Positions 8,322 through 18,090 of a stretch of 64,000 bases of DNA are shown here, piece by piece. Below the pieces are notes generated by a model. That model searched no databases and had not been told where the DNA came from. It saw only the letters and a program-made list of their open reading frames with translations. The DNA comes from CAWCKS01 sp963763485 (lineage in GTDB: Bacteria > Pseudomonadota > Alphaproteobacteria > Rhizobiales > Xanthobacteraceae). The stretch is taken from NCBI GenBank assembly GCA_963763485.1, contig CAVXOW010000008.1, forward strand, positions 248,001-312,000. The letters run 5' to 3'. The first letter of the stretch is position 1, and every line of letters starts with the position of its first letter. A program made the position numbers and the translations under genes.

Positions 8322-8414
8322 TTGATACCACATGGCCGGCGACCGGGCAACGGCGCCTCGGCTCAAAGCAGCAAACAACAACAAGGTCTCAACAGGACCG
8401 CCGACAACGTTCAA

Positions 8415-8423
8415 GGGAGGTGA
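8415..8423 (+). promoter_or_regulatory. Strong Shine-Dalgarno of the TRAP operon
   Basis: GGGAGGTGA lies four bases before the ATG at 8427. It is close to the full anti-Shine-Dalgarno complement and fixes the start of the solute-binding protein gene. Confidence 0.7.
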
Positions 8424-8426
8424 CGA

Positions 8427-9431
8427 ATGAAACGCCGCGATTTCATCAAGCTCAGCGCCGGCCTTGGTGCCGCTGGTCTCGCCACGCAAATCGCCGCGCC
8501 GATGGCGCGCGCCCAGTCGAAGATGGTGCTGAAGGCATCCGACGTGCACCCAGCCGGTTATCCGACCGTGGCCGCGGTCGAGAGCCTCGGCAAGAAGCTC
8601 GAACAGGCCACCAACGGCCGGCTCTCGGTGCAGATGTTCGGCTCGATGCAGCTCGGCGGCGAGAAGGAAACGATCGAGCAGACCCAGCTCGGCGCGCTGC
8701 AAATCAACCGCGTCAGCGTCGGCACGCTCGGCCCTGTGGTCGACGAGCTCAACGCGCTCAACATCCCATTCCTGTGCCGCAACACCGCGCACATGCAAAA
8801 GGTGCTCGACGGCGACATCGGCAACGAGCTGCTCGACAAGGTCACCAGCAACGCCAACGCCAACCTGATCGGGCTGTGCTGGATGGACGCCGGCGCGCGC
8901 AGCTTCTACACCACGAAGAAACCGATCAAGACCATCGACGACCTGAAAGGCCAGAAGGTCCGTGTCATCGGCAATCCGATGTTCGTCGACATGGCCAACG
9001 CGCTCGGCGCCAACGGCGTTGCCATGGGTTACGACCAGGTGTTCAACGCGCTGCAAACCGGCGTGATCGACGGCGCCGAGAACAATCCTCCGAGCTACGT
9101 GTTCGACAACCACTTCACGGTCGCGAAGTACTACACCCTGACCGAGCACCTGATCGTGCCGGAAATGCTGGTGTTCTCGAAGAAGTCGTGGGACACGCTG
9201 TCGAAGGACGACCAGGCGCTGATCAAGAAATTTTCGCGCGAGGCGCAGGCCGAGGCGCGGGTGCTGTGGGCGAAATACGAGACCTCGGCGATGGAGAAGG
9301 CGAAGGCAGCCGGCAACCAGATCATCGAGGTCGCCGACAAGAAACCTTACCAGGATGCGGTCAAGCCGGTGTGGGACAAGTACGGTCCGAAATACGCCGA
9401 TCTCATCAAGCGCATTCAGGCCGTCTCTTGA
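8427..9431 (+). CDS. dctP: TRAP transporter solute-binding protein, DctP family
   Basis: The 334-residue periplasmic receptor starts with a twin-arginine-like signal (MKRRDFIKLSAGLGAAGLA, cleavage after ARAQ near residue 30). The DctP fold follows with ASDVHPAGYPTV, KLEQATNGRLSVQMFGS, the conserved Arg segment GQKVRVIGNP near residues 175-184 that binds substrate carboxylate, and GVIDGAENNPP. Its membrane partners follow directly. Given the adjacent uronate enzymes, the ligand is probably a hexuronate or aldarate, as shown for other TRAP receptors; this is inferred from context. A Tat signal is common in this family. Confidence 0.92.
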   Translation: MKRRDFIKLSAGLGAAGLATQIAAPMARAQSKMVLKASDVHPAGYPTVAAVESLGKKLEQATNGRLSVQMFGSMQLGGEKETIEQTQLGALQINRVSVGTLGPVVDELNALNIPFLCRNTAHMQKVLDGDIGNELLDKVTSNANANLIGLCWMDAGARSFYTTKKPIKTIDDLKGQKVRVIGNPMFVDMANALGANGVAMGYDQVFNALQTGVIDGAENNPPSYVFDNHFTVAKYYTLTEHLIVPEMLVFSKKSWDTLSKDDQALIKKFSREAQAEARVLWAKYETSAMEKAKAAGNQIIEVADKKPYQDAVKPVWDKYGPKYADLIKRIQAVS

Positions 9432-9455
9432 CGCGTTGGGAGCGTCCGCCTCACC

Positions 9456-9566
9456 CCTCATGGCGAGGAGCGAACGCAGTTCGCGTCTCGAACCATGAAG
9501 GCCACCGAATCCGCGGCTAATCCTTCGAGACGCCCGCCCTCGGCGAGCTCCTTAGGATCAGGTTCC
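9456..9566. repeat. Intergenic hairpin repeat, family A (degenerate copy)
   Basis: The element has the family A order: CCTCATGG, GCGTCTCGAACCATGA, ATCCTTCGAGACGC and CCTTAGGATCAGG. It sits inside the TRAP operon between the receptor and small membrane subunit genes, where its hairpin could set differential expression. Other copies are at 19668, 22689 and 28848. Confidence 0.7.
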
Positions 9567-9602
9567 GAACACTGAGCGATCTCGACTGCCCGGAAGACAA
9601 CA

Positions 9603-10118
9603 ATGGCTGCGCTGTATCGCAAACTGATGGACTGGCTCTACCTCGCCTGCGTGGTGGTCGGCATCATCGCACTGGTCATGATTTCGGCCGTGATCCCGTG
9701 GGCGGTGTTCACGCGCTATGTGCTGAACAGCGCTGCGTCGTGGCCCGAGCCGATGGCGGTGCTGCTGACGATTCTGGTCACCTTCATCGGCGCCGCCGCC
9801 GGCTACCGCTTTAATGTCCATATGAGCCTGTCGTACTTCGCCAACCAGCTGCCGAAGCCGCTGCGGCGCGTAGTCGAGATCATCGTGCAGCTGCTGATGG
9901 CCGCGGTCGCGATCTTCATGACGGTGTGGGGCGCGCGGCTGGTCGAGGTGACCTGGTACAACACTATTGGCGATTTTCCCTTATTGTCGGTCGGCGTGAC
10001 CTATCTGCCGATTCCGATCGGCGGCGCCTGCCTGCTGCTCTTCATTATCGAACGGTTGTTGATTGGTCCGCCGCATGATCCAGCTGCTCACGATGCCGAA
10101 CCGCTTCCCGTCGATTGA
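9603..10118 (+). CDS. dctQ: TRAP transporter small permease, DctQ family
   Basis: The 171-residue protein has four membrane helices (about residues 15-40, 52-72, 88-113 and 135-157) and the DctQ pattern FTRYVLNSAASWPEPMAV in the loop and second helix. It forms the membrane complex with the DctM protein encoded 18 bp downstream. The ATG at 9603 begins directly before the first helix. Confidence 0.9.
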   Translation: MAALYRKLMDWLYLACVVVGIIALVMISAVIPWAVFTRYVLNSAASWPEPMAVLLTILVTFIGAAAGYRFNVHMSLSYFANQLPKPLRRVVEIIVQLLMAAVAIFMTVWGARLVEVTWYNTIGDFPLLSVGVTYLPIPIGGACLLLFIIERLLIGPPHDPAAHDAEPLPVD

Positions 10119-10136
10119 GGTGAACTGAGGGCGCGC

Positions 10137-11426
10137 ATGGACATCTTCGTTCTGCTCGCGACCATGCTGGTCTGCTTCCTGATCGGGATGCCGATCGCCT
10201 ATTCGCTTGCGCTCGCCGCGATCGTCGGCGCGATCCAGCTCGGCATCCCGCTCGAAGCGGTGATGCTGAAGATTTCCGACGGCGTCAGCAAGGTCGCGAT
10301 GCTGACGATCCCGTTCTTCGTGCTGGCCGGCGCGATCATGGCGGAAGGCGGCATGGCGCGGCGGCTGGTGGCATTCGCCAACGTGCTGGTCGGCTACACC
10401 CGGTTGCGCGGCGGGCTCTCGATCGTCAACATCGTGGCAACGACCTTCATGAGTGGCATCTCCGGCTCCGCCGTCGCCGACACCTCGGCGATCGGTTCCG
10501 TGATGATCCCGCAGATGGAAAAATCAGGCTACCCGCGCGTGTTCGCGACCAACCTGACCATCACTGCATCAGTACAGGCCCTGCTGGTGCCGCCGAGTCA
10601 CAATGCGGTGCTGTATTCACTCGCGACCGGCGGCGCGATCTCGATCAGCGCGCTGTTCATGGCCGGCGTATTCCCGGGGCTGCTGCTCGGCTTCTCGCTG
10701 ATCGTGCTCTGCCTCGTCATCGCCTATCGCGAGGGCCATCCGCAAGGCGAGGTCGTGCCGGTCCGCGACGCCGTCAAGATTTCGGTCGACGCCGGCTGGG
10801 GCCTGATCACGCTCGCCATCATTCTTGGCGGCATTCTCGGCGGCGTGTTCACGGCAATCGAAGCAGGCGCCGTGGCCTGCGTGTGGGCGTTTCTGGTGAC
10901 GATGTTCATCTACCGCGATTATCGCTGGAAGGATCTGCCGCTGCTGCTGCATCGCACCTTTCGCACCGTCGCAATGGTGATGACGCTGATCGCCTGTGCC
11001 TCCGCCGTCGGCTACGTGATGGCGCTGAACCAGATGCCGGCCAAGATCACGGCATTCTTCCTCACGATCTCCGACAACAAGTACGTCATCCTGTTCCTGA
11101 TCAATATCCTGCTGTTGATCCTCGGCACGCTGGTCGACATGGCGCCGTCGATCCTGATCGCGACGCCGATCCTGCTGCCTGTGATGACGAACTTTGGCGT
11201 CGACCCCGTGCATTTCGGCATGATCATGATGCTGAACCTCGGCATCGGGCTGTGCCATCCACCAGTCGGATCGATCCTGTTCGTTGGCTGCGCGGTGGGA
11301 AAGGTTTCGATCGAGGAGGTGATGAAGAAGATCTGGCCGTTCTACGGTGTGATGTTCTTCGTCCTGATGCTCGTGACCTACGTTCCCATGCTGTCGCTGT
11401 GGCTGCCGAAAGCCGTCCTGAGATAG
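10137..11426 (+). CDS. dctM: TRAP transporter large permease, DctM family
   Basis: The 429-residue protein has about 12 hydrophobic segments, the length and pattern of DctM (ion-transporter superfamily). Family signatures include LTIPFFVLAGAIMAEGGMARRL near residue 60 and GSAVADTSAIGSVMIPQM near residue 115, then LGIGLCHPPVGSILFVG near the end. It drives sodium-coupled uptake together with dctP and dctQ. All three genes are intact and in the usual order, so a working transporter is expected. Confidence 0.93.
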   Translation: MDIFVLLATMLVCFLIGMPIAYSLALAAIVGAIQLGIPLEAVMLKISDGVSKVAMLTIPFFVLAGAIMAEGGMARRLVAFANVLVGYTRLRGGLSIVNIVATTFMSGISGSAVADTSAIGSVMIPQMEKSGYPRVFATNLTITASVQALLVPPSHNAVLYSLATGGAISISALFMAGVFPGLLLGFSLIVLCLVIAYREGHPQGEVVPVRDAVKISVDAGWGLITLAIILGGILGGVFTAIEAGAVACVWAFLVTMFIYRDYRWKDLPLLLHRTFRTVAMVMTLIACASAVGYVMALNQMPAKITAFFLTISDNKYVILFLINILLLILGTLVDMAPSILIATPILLPVMTNFGVDPVHFGMIMMLNLGIGLCHPPVGSILFVGCAVGKVSIEEVMKKIWPFYGVMFFVLMLVTYVPMLSLWLPKAVLR

Positions 11427-11580
11427 CCGGAACACTCCGCGTTCGGCCGAGACGCTCTGCGCGCGACGGCGTGCAACTCCGCCATGCAGGCCTGCCCAAG
11501 GTATGGACAAGGCATGGACAAATCGGCGTATTCGCCGATAGTTTGGTGCTTAACAAACAGACGCCGGGAGCAAACGCCAG

Positions 11581-12793
11581 ATGGTCGACGTCGCGGCCGG
11601 CACCACCAGTGCCCGCGCCAATACCGAGCTGCGCAGCCTGACGCTGATCTCGGTCGCGCACTGGGTCAGCCACTACTACATTCTGGTCTTGCCGATGCTG
11701 TATCCGTTCCTGAAAGAGCGGCTTGGCGTCGACTTCATCGCGCTCGGCCTGTCGATGAGCGTGTTCGGCCTGGTCTCGGGTTTCACCCAGGCGCCGGTCG
11801 GCTACATCGTCGACCATTTCGGCGCACGCCGTGTTCTGATCATCGGGCTTGTGCTCGGCAGCATTTCGTTCGTGCTGCTCGGGCTGAACCTCAACTACAC
11901 CTGGCTGATCGGCTGCGGCGCGCTGCTCGGGCTCGCCAACAGCGTCTACCATCCCTTCCGACTACGCGCTGCTCGCGGCCAACATCGACGGCGGCCGGAT
12001 CGGCCGAGCTTTCTCGATCCATACCTTCGCCGGCTTCTTCGGCGGCGCGGTCGCGCCGGCAACGGTCGCGGCGCTGGTTGCCGTGGTCGGCGGCGAGGGC
12101 GCGCTGATCGCGTCGGGTGCCGTCGGGCTGATCGCCGCGCTGCTCCTGATCGCAATCCCGATTCCTGAGGCGAGCGCGAAGACCGCCGGCACAGCCGATG
12201 GCAATGGCGGACGCGTCAGCGTCTGGACGCCTGCGATCTTGATCCTCACCCTGTTCTTCATGCTGCTCGGTCTTTCCAACAGCGGCATCAGCACCTTCGG
12301 CGTGGTCGCGCTGATGAATGGTTACGGCCAGCTGTTCTCGACCGCCAACGTCGCGCTGACCGGATATCTCGCCGCGAGCGCGGTTGGCGTGCTGGCCGGC
12401 GGCTTTCTCGCCGATCGCACCCAACGCCATGGCCAGGTTGCGGCCGTGTGCTTCGCCGTCAACGCCGTGATCGTGATCGCGCTGGCGTTGACGACGCCGG
12501 GCACCGTTATCCTGATCCCGGCGCTGCTGGTTGCCGGCTTCCTCGGCGGCGTCATCGCGCCGTCGCGCGACATGATGGTGCGGAAGGCGGCGCCGCCCGG
12601 AGCGGCCGGCCGCGCCTTCGGCATCGTCTCGACCGGCTTCAACATGAGCGGCATCATCTCGCCGCTGCTGTTCGGCTTCATCATGGACCAGAACATGCCG
12701 CGCTGGGTGTTCGGCCTTGCCGGGATGTTCATGGTGCTGACCGTGCTGCTCACGCTCTTCACCGATCGCAAGCCGGATGCGGAGGACGCCTGA
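11581..12793 (+). pseudogene. MFS transporter, frameshifted
   Basis: The first frame (from ATG 11581) encodes helices 1-4 of an MFS protein, including LILVLPMLYPFLKERLG-like TM1 and the GYIVDHFGARRVLI loop. It ends correctly at LGLANSVYHP near 11950. The second frame continues SDYALLAANIDGGRIGRAFS and runs through the C-terminal half to 12793. One extra T in CATCCCTTCCGAC (about 11953-11957) causes the break; without it a normal protein of about 404 residues results. The stop overlaps the start of the next gene (TGATG), so they are cotranscribed. The substrate is unknown. Confidence 0.85.
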
Positions 12794-13338
12794 TGGCCCG
12801 CCTGCCCTATCTCGACCTGAAGGATCTGGCGCCAGAGCATCATGATCTGCTCGCGCGCAAGATCAACCTCAACCAGCTGCTGGCGCACAGTCCGGAAGCT
12901 GCACGCGCGTTCGGCAAGCTCGGCGGTCATATCCGCTTCAAGAGCAAGCTCGACCCGCGGCTGCGCGAGCTCGCAATCCTGCAGGTCGGTTACTCCACGC
13001 GCTCACCTTACGAATACTCGCACCACGTCAAGATCGGCCGCGAATTCGGCTGCAGCGACGACGACATCCGCGCAGTGGCGCTGGAGACATCGGGCAAGCC
13101 GAGCAAGCTCGAGCCGTTGGCCAAGGCCGTGCTGCGCGCGGCCCGCGAGATGACCAGCGATCTAAAACTGTCGGACGCGACCTATGCCGAGCTGAAACAG
13201 CATTTGAACGCCGAGACGCTGGTCGAGCTTGTGGTCGCGATCTCGTTCTACAACGGCGTGGTGCGGCTGCTGTCGGCGCTGCAAATCGACGTCGAGGATG
13301 ACTACAAGCACTATCTCGACGAATTCCCGCTGCCCTGA
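12793..13338 (+). CDS. Carboxymuconolactone decarboxylase (CMD) family protein
   Basis: The 181-residue protein belongs to the AhpD/CMD fold. The core RLRELAILQVGYSTRSPYEYSHHVKIGREFGCSDDDI has the conserved Arg, Glu and His pattern. Where AhpD-type peroxidase members have CxxC, this one reads TRSPYEYSHH with no cysteines, so it is not a thiol peroxidase but a CMD-like member. Its start overlaps the MFS stop by one base, indicating a transport-enzyme pair of unknown substrate. Its 3' end overlaps the convergent gene by 28 bp. Confidence 0.82.
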   Translation: MARLPYLDLKDLAPEHHDLLARKINLNQLLAHSPEAARAFGKLGGHIRFKSKLDPRLRELAILQVGYSTRSPYEYSHHVKIGREFGCSDDDIRAVALETSGKPSKLEPLAKAVLRAAREMTSDLKLSDATYAELKQHLNAETLVELVVAISFYNGVVRLLSALQIDVEDDYKHYLDEFPLP

Positions 13339-14296
13339 GCACCTGGCACGTCGCCAAACAGGAACGGCTGGATCACCACCGTGGGCCCATCAGCTTGCGG
13401 AAAACGATGGCGGCCCAGCATCGCGACCAGTTCATTTGCCAGCGACGGCCAGTCGACATCGCTCGCTTCAGCCGCGGTGACGCGATCCATCAGCACCGCG
13501 CAACTCTCAACCTGCCCTGACGCGGCAACCTGAAAGCGCAGCACGATCGGGCCATGATAGAGGCGAGCGCGGGCCGCCGCTGAATTCAGAAATTCACCCC
13601 AGATCCGAGTTGACGGCCCCGGCGACCTGCTCGCCGGCCAGCGCGCCTGCAATCATCGGCCCGTCGGCACGCAGGTGGCCGTGCAATACGAAACGGCCAT
13701 CGAGCGGATCCATTGTGCCCTCGATCCGCTCAACGCCATGGACCAGGCGATCGTCGAACACGACCAGCCGGTTGAAGCGCGGTTCGATCGCGTCGAACAG
13801 GCTCTTGCCGGCGCCTGCGGGTTGCGACGTGACGACGAAACAGATCGCCTTCGTGCAGCACGATGGTCTCGCCGCCGCTGCTGCGTCTGTCGTTGCGTGT
13901 CAGCGAATAGACGAATGCGAAGTCGCCGTTGCCGGTGTCGTTGTGCAGGTTCTGCCGGCAGCCGCCGACATAGAGGCTGAGATACGGCCAGGTCGCATGG
14001 CGCAACCCGAGCCGCGAGGTCGACCAGCTCGACAGCACATCCATGAACAGCTCGACATCAGCGTGCTGCAGAACCTTCTCAGGCGCGGTGCGCAAATAGG
14101 TGTAGAGACCGGGCACGAACCAGTAGTTCCAGACCTGATGGGTGTCCGGACGATGGCGGGCGGGATCGGAAAAGTGCCGCTCGATGTCGCTGCGCATCCG
14201 CGCCGCGACCTCGGCGGGGAGAAAATCGTCGATCACGAGATACGGCGCGCGCATCGTCTGAATAGCTGATGTCATAGCTGGTGTTCTGGCATCCAT
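13311..14296 (-). pseudogene. 2OG-Fe(II) oxygenase with C-terminal TonB-like region, two frameshifts
   Basis: Joining three frames gives a continuous protein of about 328 residues. Frame 1 holds YLVIDDFLPAEVAARM and the iron ligands in LHNDTGNG (HxD). An extra T near 13830 (TGTTTCG) moves to frame 2, with FDDRLVHGVE (distal His) and DGRFVLHG (Arg for 2-oxoglutarate), so the facial triad is complete. An extra G near 13604 (GGGG) moves to frame 3, where LYHGPIVLRFQVAASGQVES resembles a TonB C-terminal fold. The complete catalytic set across frames suggests a functional gene or very recent damage. Start may be ATG 14296 or 14275. Substrate unknown. Confidence 0.75.
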
Positions 14297-14383
14297 CGCT
14301 GCCTCGTACTCGCCCGCAGCTCATATTGATCGGCTATTTCGCACCTGTATAGTGCCAGTATCGTTGAGAGTGCTGACGCAATC

Positions 14384-15129
14384 ATGAAGTTGATCTGCTA
14401 TCCAACTTCCGGCAAGCCGCCGAAGATCGTACCGGCACCGCTCGAGCGGGACTGGATGGAAGCAACCGCGTCAGCGTTCGCCTATCGCTGCCTGCCGCTC
14501 AACATCGCCAACGCTCATGGCTGGTTCGTTTTGAACGAAGCGCCGTTCGTTGCGCAATGGAACGGTGAAGATTCGCTCGACGCGATCCGCATCGATGCGA
14601 TGCCAGCCACTGAGGCGCCGCTCCTTGCGTCGAGCCATTTCGGCCACGGCGTCCTGACCTTTACGGTAGGCGGCCTGTTTCGCACCGAGCCGGGCTATGA
14701 TCTCGTCGTCACCGGGCCGATCAACAGCCTCAGGGACGGCATCCAACCGCTCACCGGCATCGTCGAGACCGACTGGTCGCCCTTCACATTCACCATGAAC
14801 TGGCGGTTCACGCGCAAGCACACGCCGGTCGCGTTCGAGCACGGCGATCCGATCTGCATGATCTATCCGCTGCCGCGCAACTTGATCGAACAGGTCGAGC
14901 CGGAATTTCGTACGCTCGTCGTCCGATCCCGAGGCCGAACGCGCTTATCTGCGAGTGGAGCCAAAGCCGGCTGAAATTCAACTCCGACCTCAAGGTCGAA
15001 GGCTCTGATGCGCAGTCGCGCAAGTGGCAAAAGGACTATTTCTCCGGCCGGTCGGAGATCTCGATCAATGCCCCTCTGGATCATCGGACCAGGCTCAGGG
15101 CAAAGCCGTTCAAGCCGGAAGGGCAATAG
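14384..15129 (+). pseudogene. DUF6065 family protein, two frameshifts
   Basis: The first frame has the family hallmarks: KIVPAPLERDWMEAT, FAYRCLPLNIANAHGW, then GPINSLRDGIQPLTGIVETD and FTFTMNWRFTR. An extra base near 14916 (CTCGTCGTCC) shifts to SSDPEAERAYL. Another near 14951 (CTGCGAGTGG) shifts to EWSQSRLKFNSD, which runs to a stop at 15127-15129. The reconstructed length is about 247 residues, normal for the family. The function of DUF6065 is unknown to me; the proteins look cytosolic and often occur near 2OG oxygenases and peptide-like products. Confidence 0.75.
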
Positions 15130-15142
15130 AGGATTACGCGCA

Positions 15143-16762
15143 ATGACATTTCACGCACGTTCTGCCGACCCGGCCGCGCTGCTCGACTTCCCTTATGCCT
15201 CGCAACGCATGCCGCTCCTCGCGGCGAACGTGGTCTCGACGTCGCAACCGCTTGCGGCGAGCGCAGGCTTGAGAATGCTGGCGCGCGGCGGCAACGCGGT
15301 TGACGCGGCGCTTGCCACCGCGATCGCGCTCACCGTGGTCGAGCCGTGCCAGAACGGCATCGGCAGCGATACCTTTGCGATCATTTGGGCCGACGGAAAA
15401 TTGCATGGCTTGAACGCATCGGGGCGCGCGCCACACAAGCTGACGCCAAAGCATTTCGCCGGCCGCGATGCGGTGCCGATGCGCGGCTGGGATAGTGTCA
15501 CGGTGCCCGGCACAGTGTCGGCGTGGCGCGTGCTGTCAGAACGCTTCGGCAAGCTGCCGTTTGCGGACTTGTTCGAGCCGGCGATCCGCTACGCGACTGA
15601 CGGCTATCTCGTCTCGCCCACGGTGCACCGGCAGTGGCAGGCGCAGGTCGAAACGCTGATCGTGCAGCCCGGCTTTCGCGAAGCGTTCGCGCCGCAGGGC
15701 CGCGCGCCGCGGCCCGGCGAACGCTGGATCTGTCCGGGGCAGGCACACACCTTGCAACGCATCGCGGAGACCAAGGGCGAGGCGTTCTATCATGGCGAAC
15801 TGGCCGCTGCGATTGTCGCGCATGCGCGTGCGACGGGCGGCGTGATCGACGAGAGCGATCTTGCCGCACATCGGCCCGACTGGGTCGAGCCGATCAGCAT
15901 GACCTATCGCGACATCGCGCTGCATGAGATCGGCCCCAACGGCCAGGGCATCGCCGCGCTGATGGCGCTTGGCATGCTCGACAACTTCGATGTTGCCGCG
16001 CACGGCCTCGATACCGTGCAGACGTTGCACCTGCAGCTCGAGGCGATGAAGCTCGCCTTCGCCGACCTCAACGAATATGTCGGCGACGTCGACTACATGA
16101 AGCGCGTCCGCGCCAGCGACCTGCTCGATCGCGACTACCTGAAGAGGCGCGCGAAGCTGATCGATCCAAAACGCGCTACTGCGCCAAAGCCCGGCGCGCC
16201 GAACAGCTCGGACACGGTGTATCTTACCGCGGCCGATCAGAACGGCATGATGATTTCCTACATCCAGTCGAACTTCAAAGGCTTTGGCTCGGGCGTCGTG
16301 GTGCCGAACACCGGCATCGCGCTGCAGAATCGCGGCTTCGGTTTCACGTTGAAGGAAGGTCATCCCAATCAGGTCGGCCCGGGCAAACGTCCATTCCACA
16401 CCATCATCCCGGGCTTCCTCACGAAGGGCGGACAACCGCTGATGAGCTTTGGCGTGATGGGCGGCTCGATGCAGGCGCAGGGACATTTGCAGATCACATC
16501 GCGCATCGCCGACTTCGGACAGAACCCGCAAAGCGCCAGCGACGCACCGCGCTGGCGCATCAGCGACGAACTCGACGCCGTCAATGTCGAATGGAATTTT
16601 CCGCCGAGCTCGATCGAAGGGCTGCAGGCGCTCGGCCACAAGATCAATGTCGCCAAACGCTTCGACACCGAGTTCGGCTGCGCGCAGCTCGCGCTGAAAA
16701 CCGAGGGCGGCTACATCGCCGCATCCGATCATCGCAAGGATGGCTATCCGGTCGGGCTCTGA
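15143..16762 (+). CDS. ggt: Gamma-glutamyltransferase family protein
   Basis: The 539-residue protein is an Ntn-hydrolase of the gamma-glutamyltransferase family. N-terminal GGNAVDAALATAIALTVVEP and GIGSDTFAIIW are typical. The self-cleavage site is in PNSSDTVYLTAAD, where the Thr after SSD becomes the nucleophile (about residue 355). The late PFHTIIPGF and GVMGGSMQAQGH segments bind substrate. There is no signal peptide, so the enzyme may be cytosolic, as in many alphaproteobacterial members that act in catabolism rather than on glutathione. ATG 15143 is chosen because the ORF upstream overlaps the DUF6065 reading frame. Confidence 0.88.
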   Translation: MTFHARSADPAALLDFPYASQRMPLLAANVVSTSQPLAASAGLRMLARGGNAVDAALATAIALTVVEPCQNGIGSDTFAIIWADGKLHGLNASGRAPHKLTPKHFAGRDAVPMRGWDSVTVPGTVSAWRVLSERFGKLPFADLFEPAIRYATDGYLVSPTVHRQWQAQVETLIVQPGFREAFAPQGRAPRPGERWICPGQAHTLQRIAETKGEAFYHGELAAAIVAHARATGGVIDESDLAAHRPDWVEPISMTYRDIALHEIGPNGQGIAALMALGMLDNFDVAAHGLDTVQTLHLQLEAMKLAFADLNEYVGDVDYMKRVRASDLLDRDYLKRRAKLIDPKRATAPKPGAPNSSDTVYLTAADQNGMMISYIQSNFKGFGSGVVVPNTGIALQNRGFGFTLKEGHPNQVGPGKRPFHTIIPGFLTKGGQPLMSFGVMGGSMQAQGHLQITSRIADFGQNPQSASDAPRWRISDELDAVNVEWNFPPSSIEGLQALGHKINVAKRFDTEFGCAQLALKTEGGYIAASDHRKDGYPVGL

Positions 16763-16764
16763 AG

Positions 16765-16860
16765 CGCGACCACCGGTGACGCGCAAGTTGCTGAAATCAG
16801 AAGCGATCTTCGCCCGTTTTTGCGGGATTTTGGCCGCGATCTTGACGGTATTATATTACC
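16765..16860. repeat. Divergent copy of a ~95-bp element between convergent genes
   Basis: It begins GCGACCACCGG, then GCGCAAG, GCTGA, a T-rich centre with TTTTTGCGGGATTTTGG, and ends GGTATTATATTACC. A related sequence is at 51366-51462. Both lie between converging stop codons, so a shared transcription-ending or repeat role is plausible. Confidence 0.45.
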
Positions 16861-18056
16861 TGCCCTGCGTCGCGACCCCGCTCGCCAGCAGCGCGTCGAT
16901 CTCGCCCGTGCTGTAGCCGCATTCGCCCAAAACCTCGCGGGTATGGGCGCCGAGGTGCGGCGCCAGCGTCTCGATCTCAGGCGGCGTCTCCGACATCCAT
17001 ACCGCAGGCTTCGGGATCGTCATGCGGCCTTCGGTCGGATGATCGTAGTGGCCGAAGAAGCCGACGTCCTGCAAATGCGGGTCGTCACGCAATTCCTCCA
17101 GCGTCTGCACCGGACCGCAGGGAATGTCGGCTTGCGCGAGCAATTTCAGCCACTCCGCCGTCGTCCTGGTCTTCAACGCTTCCGCAATGAAGGCCAGCAT
17201 CGCCTCGATGTTCTGGGCGCGCGCCGCAGGCGTCGCAAAGCGCGGATCGCGGCTGTGCTGTTCGTGCAGACCCGCGACCTCGAGGAATGCGGTCCAGTGC
17301 TTGTCGACGCCGATCAGCATCGAGATCGTGCCGTCCTTTGTCTGGTACGGCCCGCGATTGGGCGACAGCGCGCGCACGTTTCCCATCGGCGCGATCGGCG
17401 GATCGAACAGGTGTCCGCTCATGTGATCGCCGAGATGAAACTCGATGAGATTCTCGAACATCGGAATTTCCACCGCCTGCCCGGTACCGGTGCGCTCGCG
17501 GTGAAACAGCGCGGCGAGGATCGCGTGCACCGCGGTGACACCGGTCAGACGGTCGACCACATTCATTGGCACGTAGCGCGGTCGGTCGCCCGAGCGCGCG
17601 AACAGCGACGAGAACCCGCTCACCGCCTGGACGAGGTCGTCGTAGGCCGGACGGTCACGGTAACGGCCACCGCGGCCAAAACCGATGATGCCGGCATGGA
17701 TCAGTTTTGGGTTGATGGCGCGGCAAGTGTCGTAGTCGAAACCGGCGCGCTTCAAGCGCGTCGGGGCGCATGTTGTGAGCGAGCACGTCGGCCTTCTCGA
17801 TCAGCCGCCGCATCACCTCAGCGGCTTGCGGCGCCTTCAAGTCGAGCGCGATCACGCGCTTGTTGCGATTGAGATTGAGGAACAGCGCACCCATCTGCGG
17901 ATTGCGCCGTGGCGACGAAGCGCGCAGCACATCGCCGGTCGGCCCTTCGACCTTGATGACGTCGGCGCCGTAGTCGGCAAGCGTGCGCATGGCGAGCGGG
18001 CCTGCGATCACGGCGGTCAGGTCGATGATGCGTACGCCAGAAAGGGCACCGGGCAT
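16856..18056 (-). pseudogene. Family III CoA-transferase (CaiB/BaiF), frameshifted
   Basis: The N-terminal frame from ATG 18056 has LSGVRIIDLTAVIAGPLA, ADYGADVIKVEGP and LNLNRNKRVIALDLK, typical of the family. It breaks after NMRPDAL. The second frame picks up KRAGFDYDTCRAINPKLIHA and runs with MNVVDRLTGVTAVHAILAAL to 16856. An extra T (CTTGAAG for CTGAAG) near 17757 explains the break. Reconstructed length is about 400 residues, which is normal. The enzyme would move CoA between acids; the substrate is unknown. No neighbour suggests a pathway. Confidence 0.85.
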
Positions 18057-18090
18057 TTTTTAAGAACTCCCATCAACTAGTTCTGTTTGT

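Noticed and set aside
7817..9520. 567-codon plus-strand ORF over the GntR and dctP genes
   Set aside because: It is a shadow of two well-supported genes, with Arg-rich low-complexity translation and no family match.
10617..11952. Long minus-strand ORFs opposite dctM and the MFS gene
   Set aside because: Their His/Asp/Gln-rich translations are the usual antisense of hydrophobic membrane proteins in high-G+C DNA.
11950..11957. Programmed ribosomal frameshift in the MFS gene
   Set aside because: No slippery heptamer, and the same kind of +1 change occurs in many unrelated genes, so an insertion is simpler.
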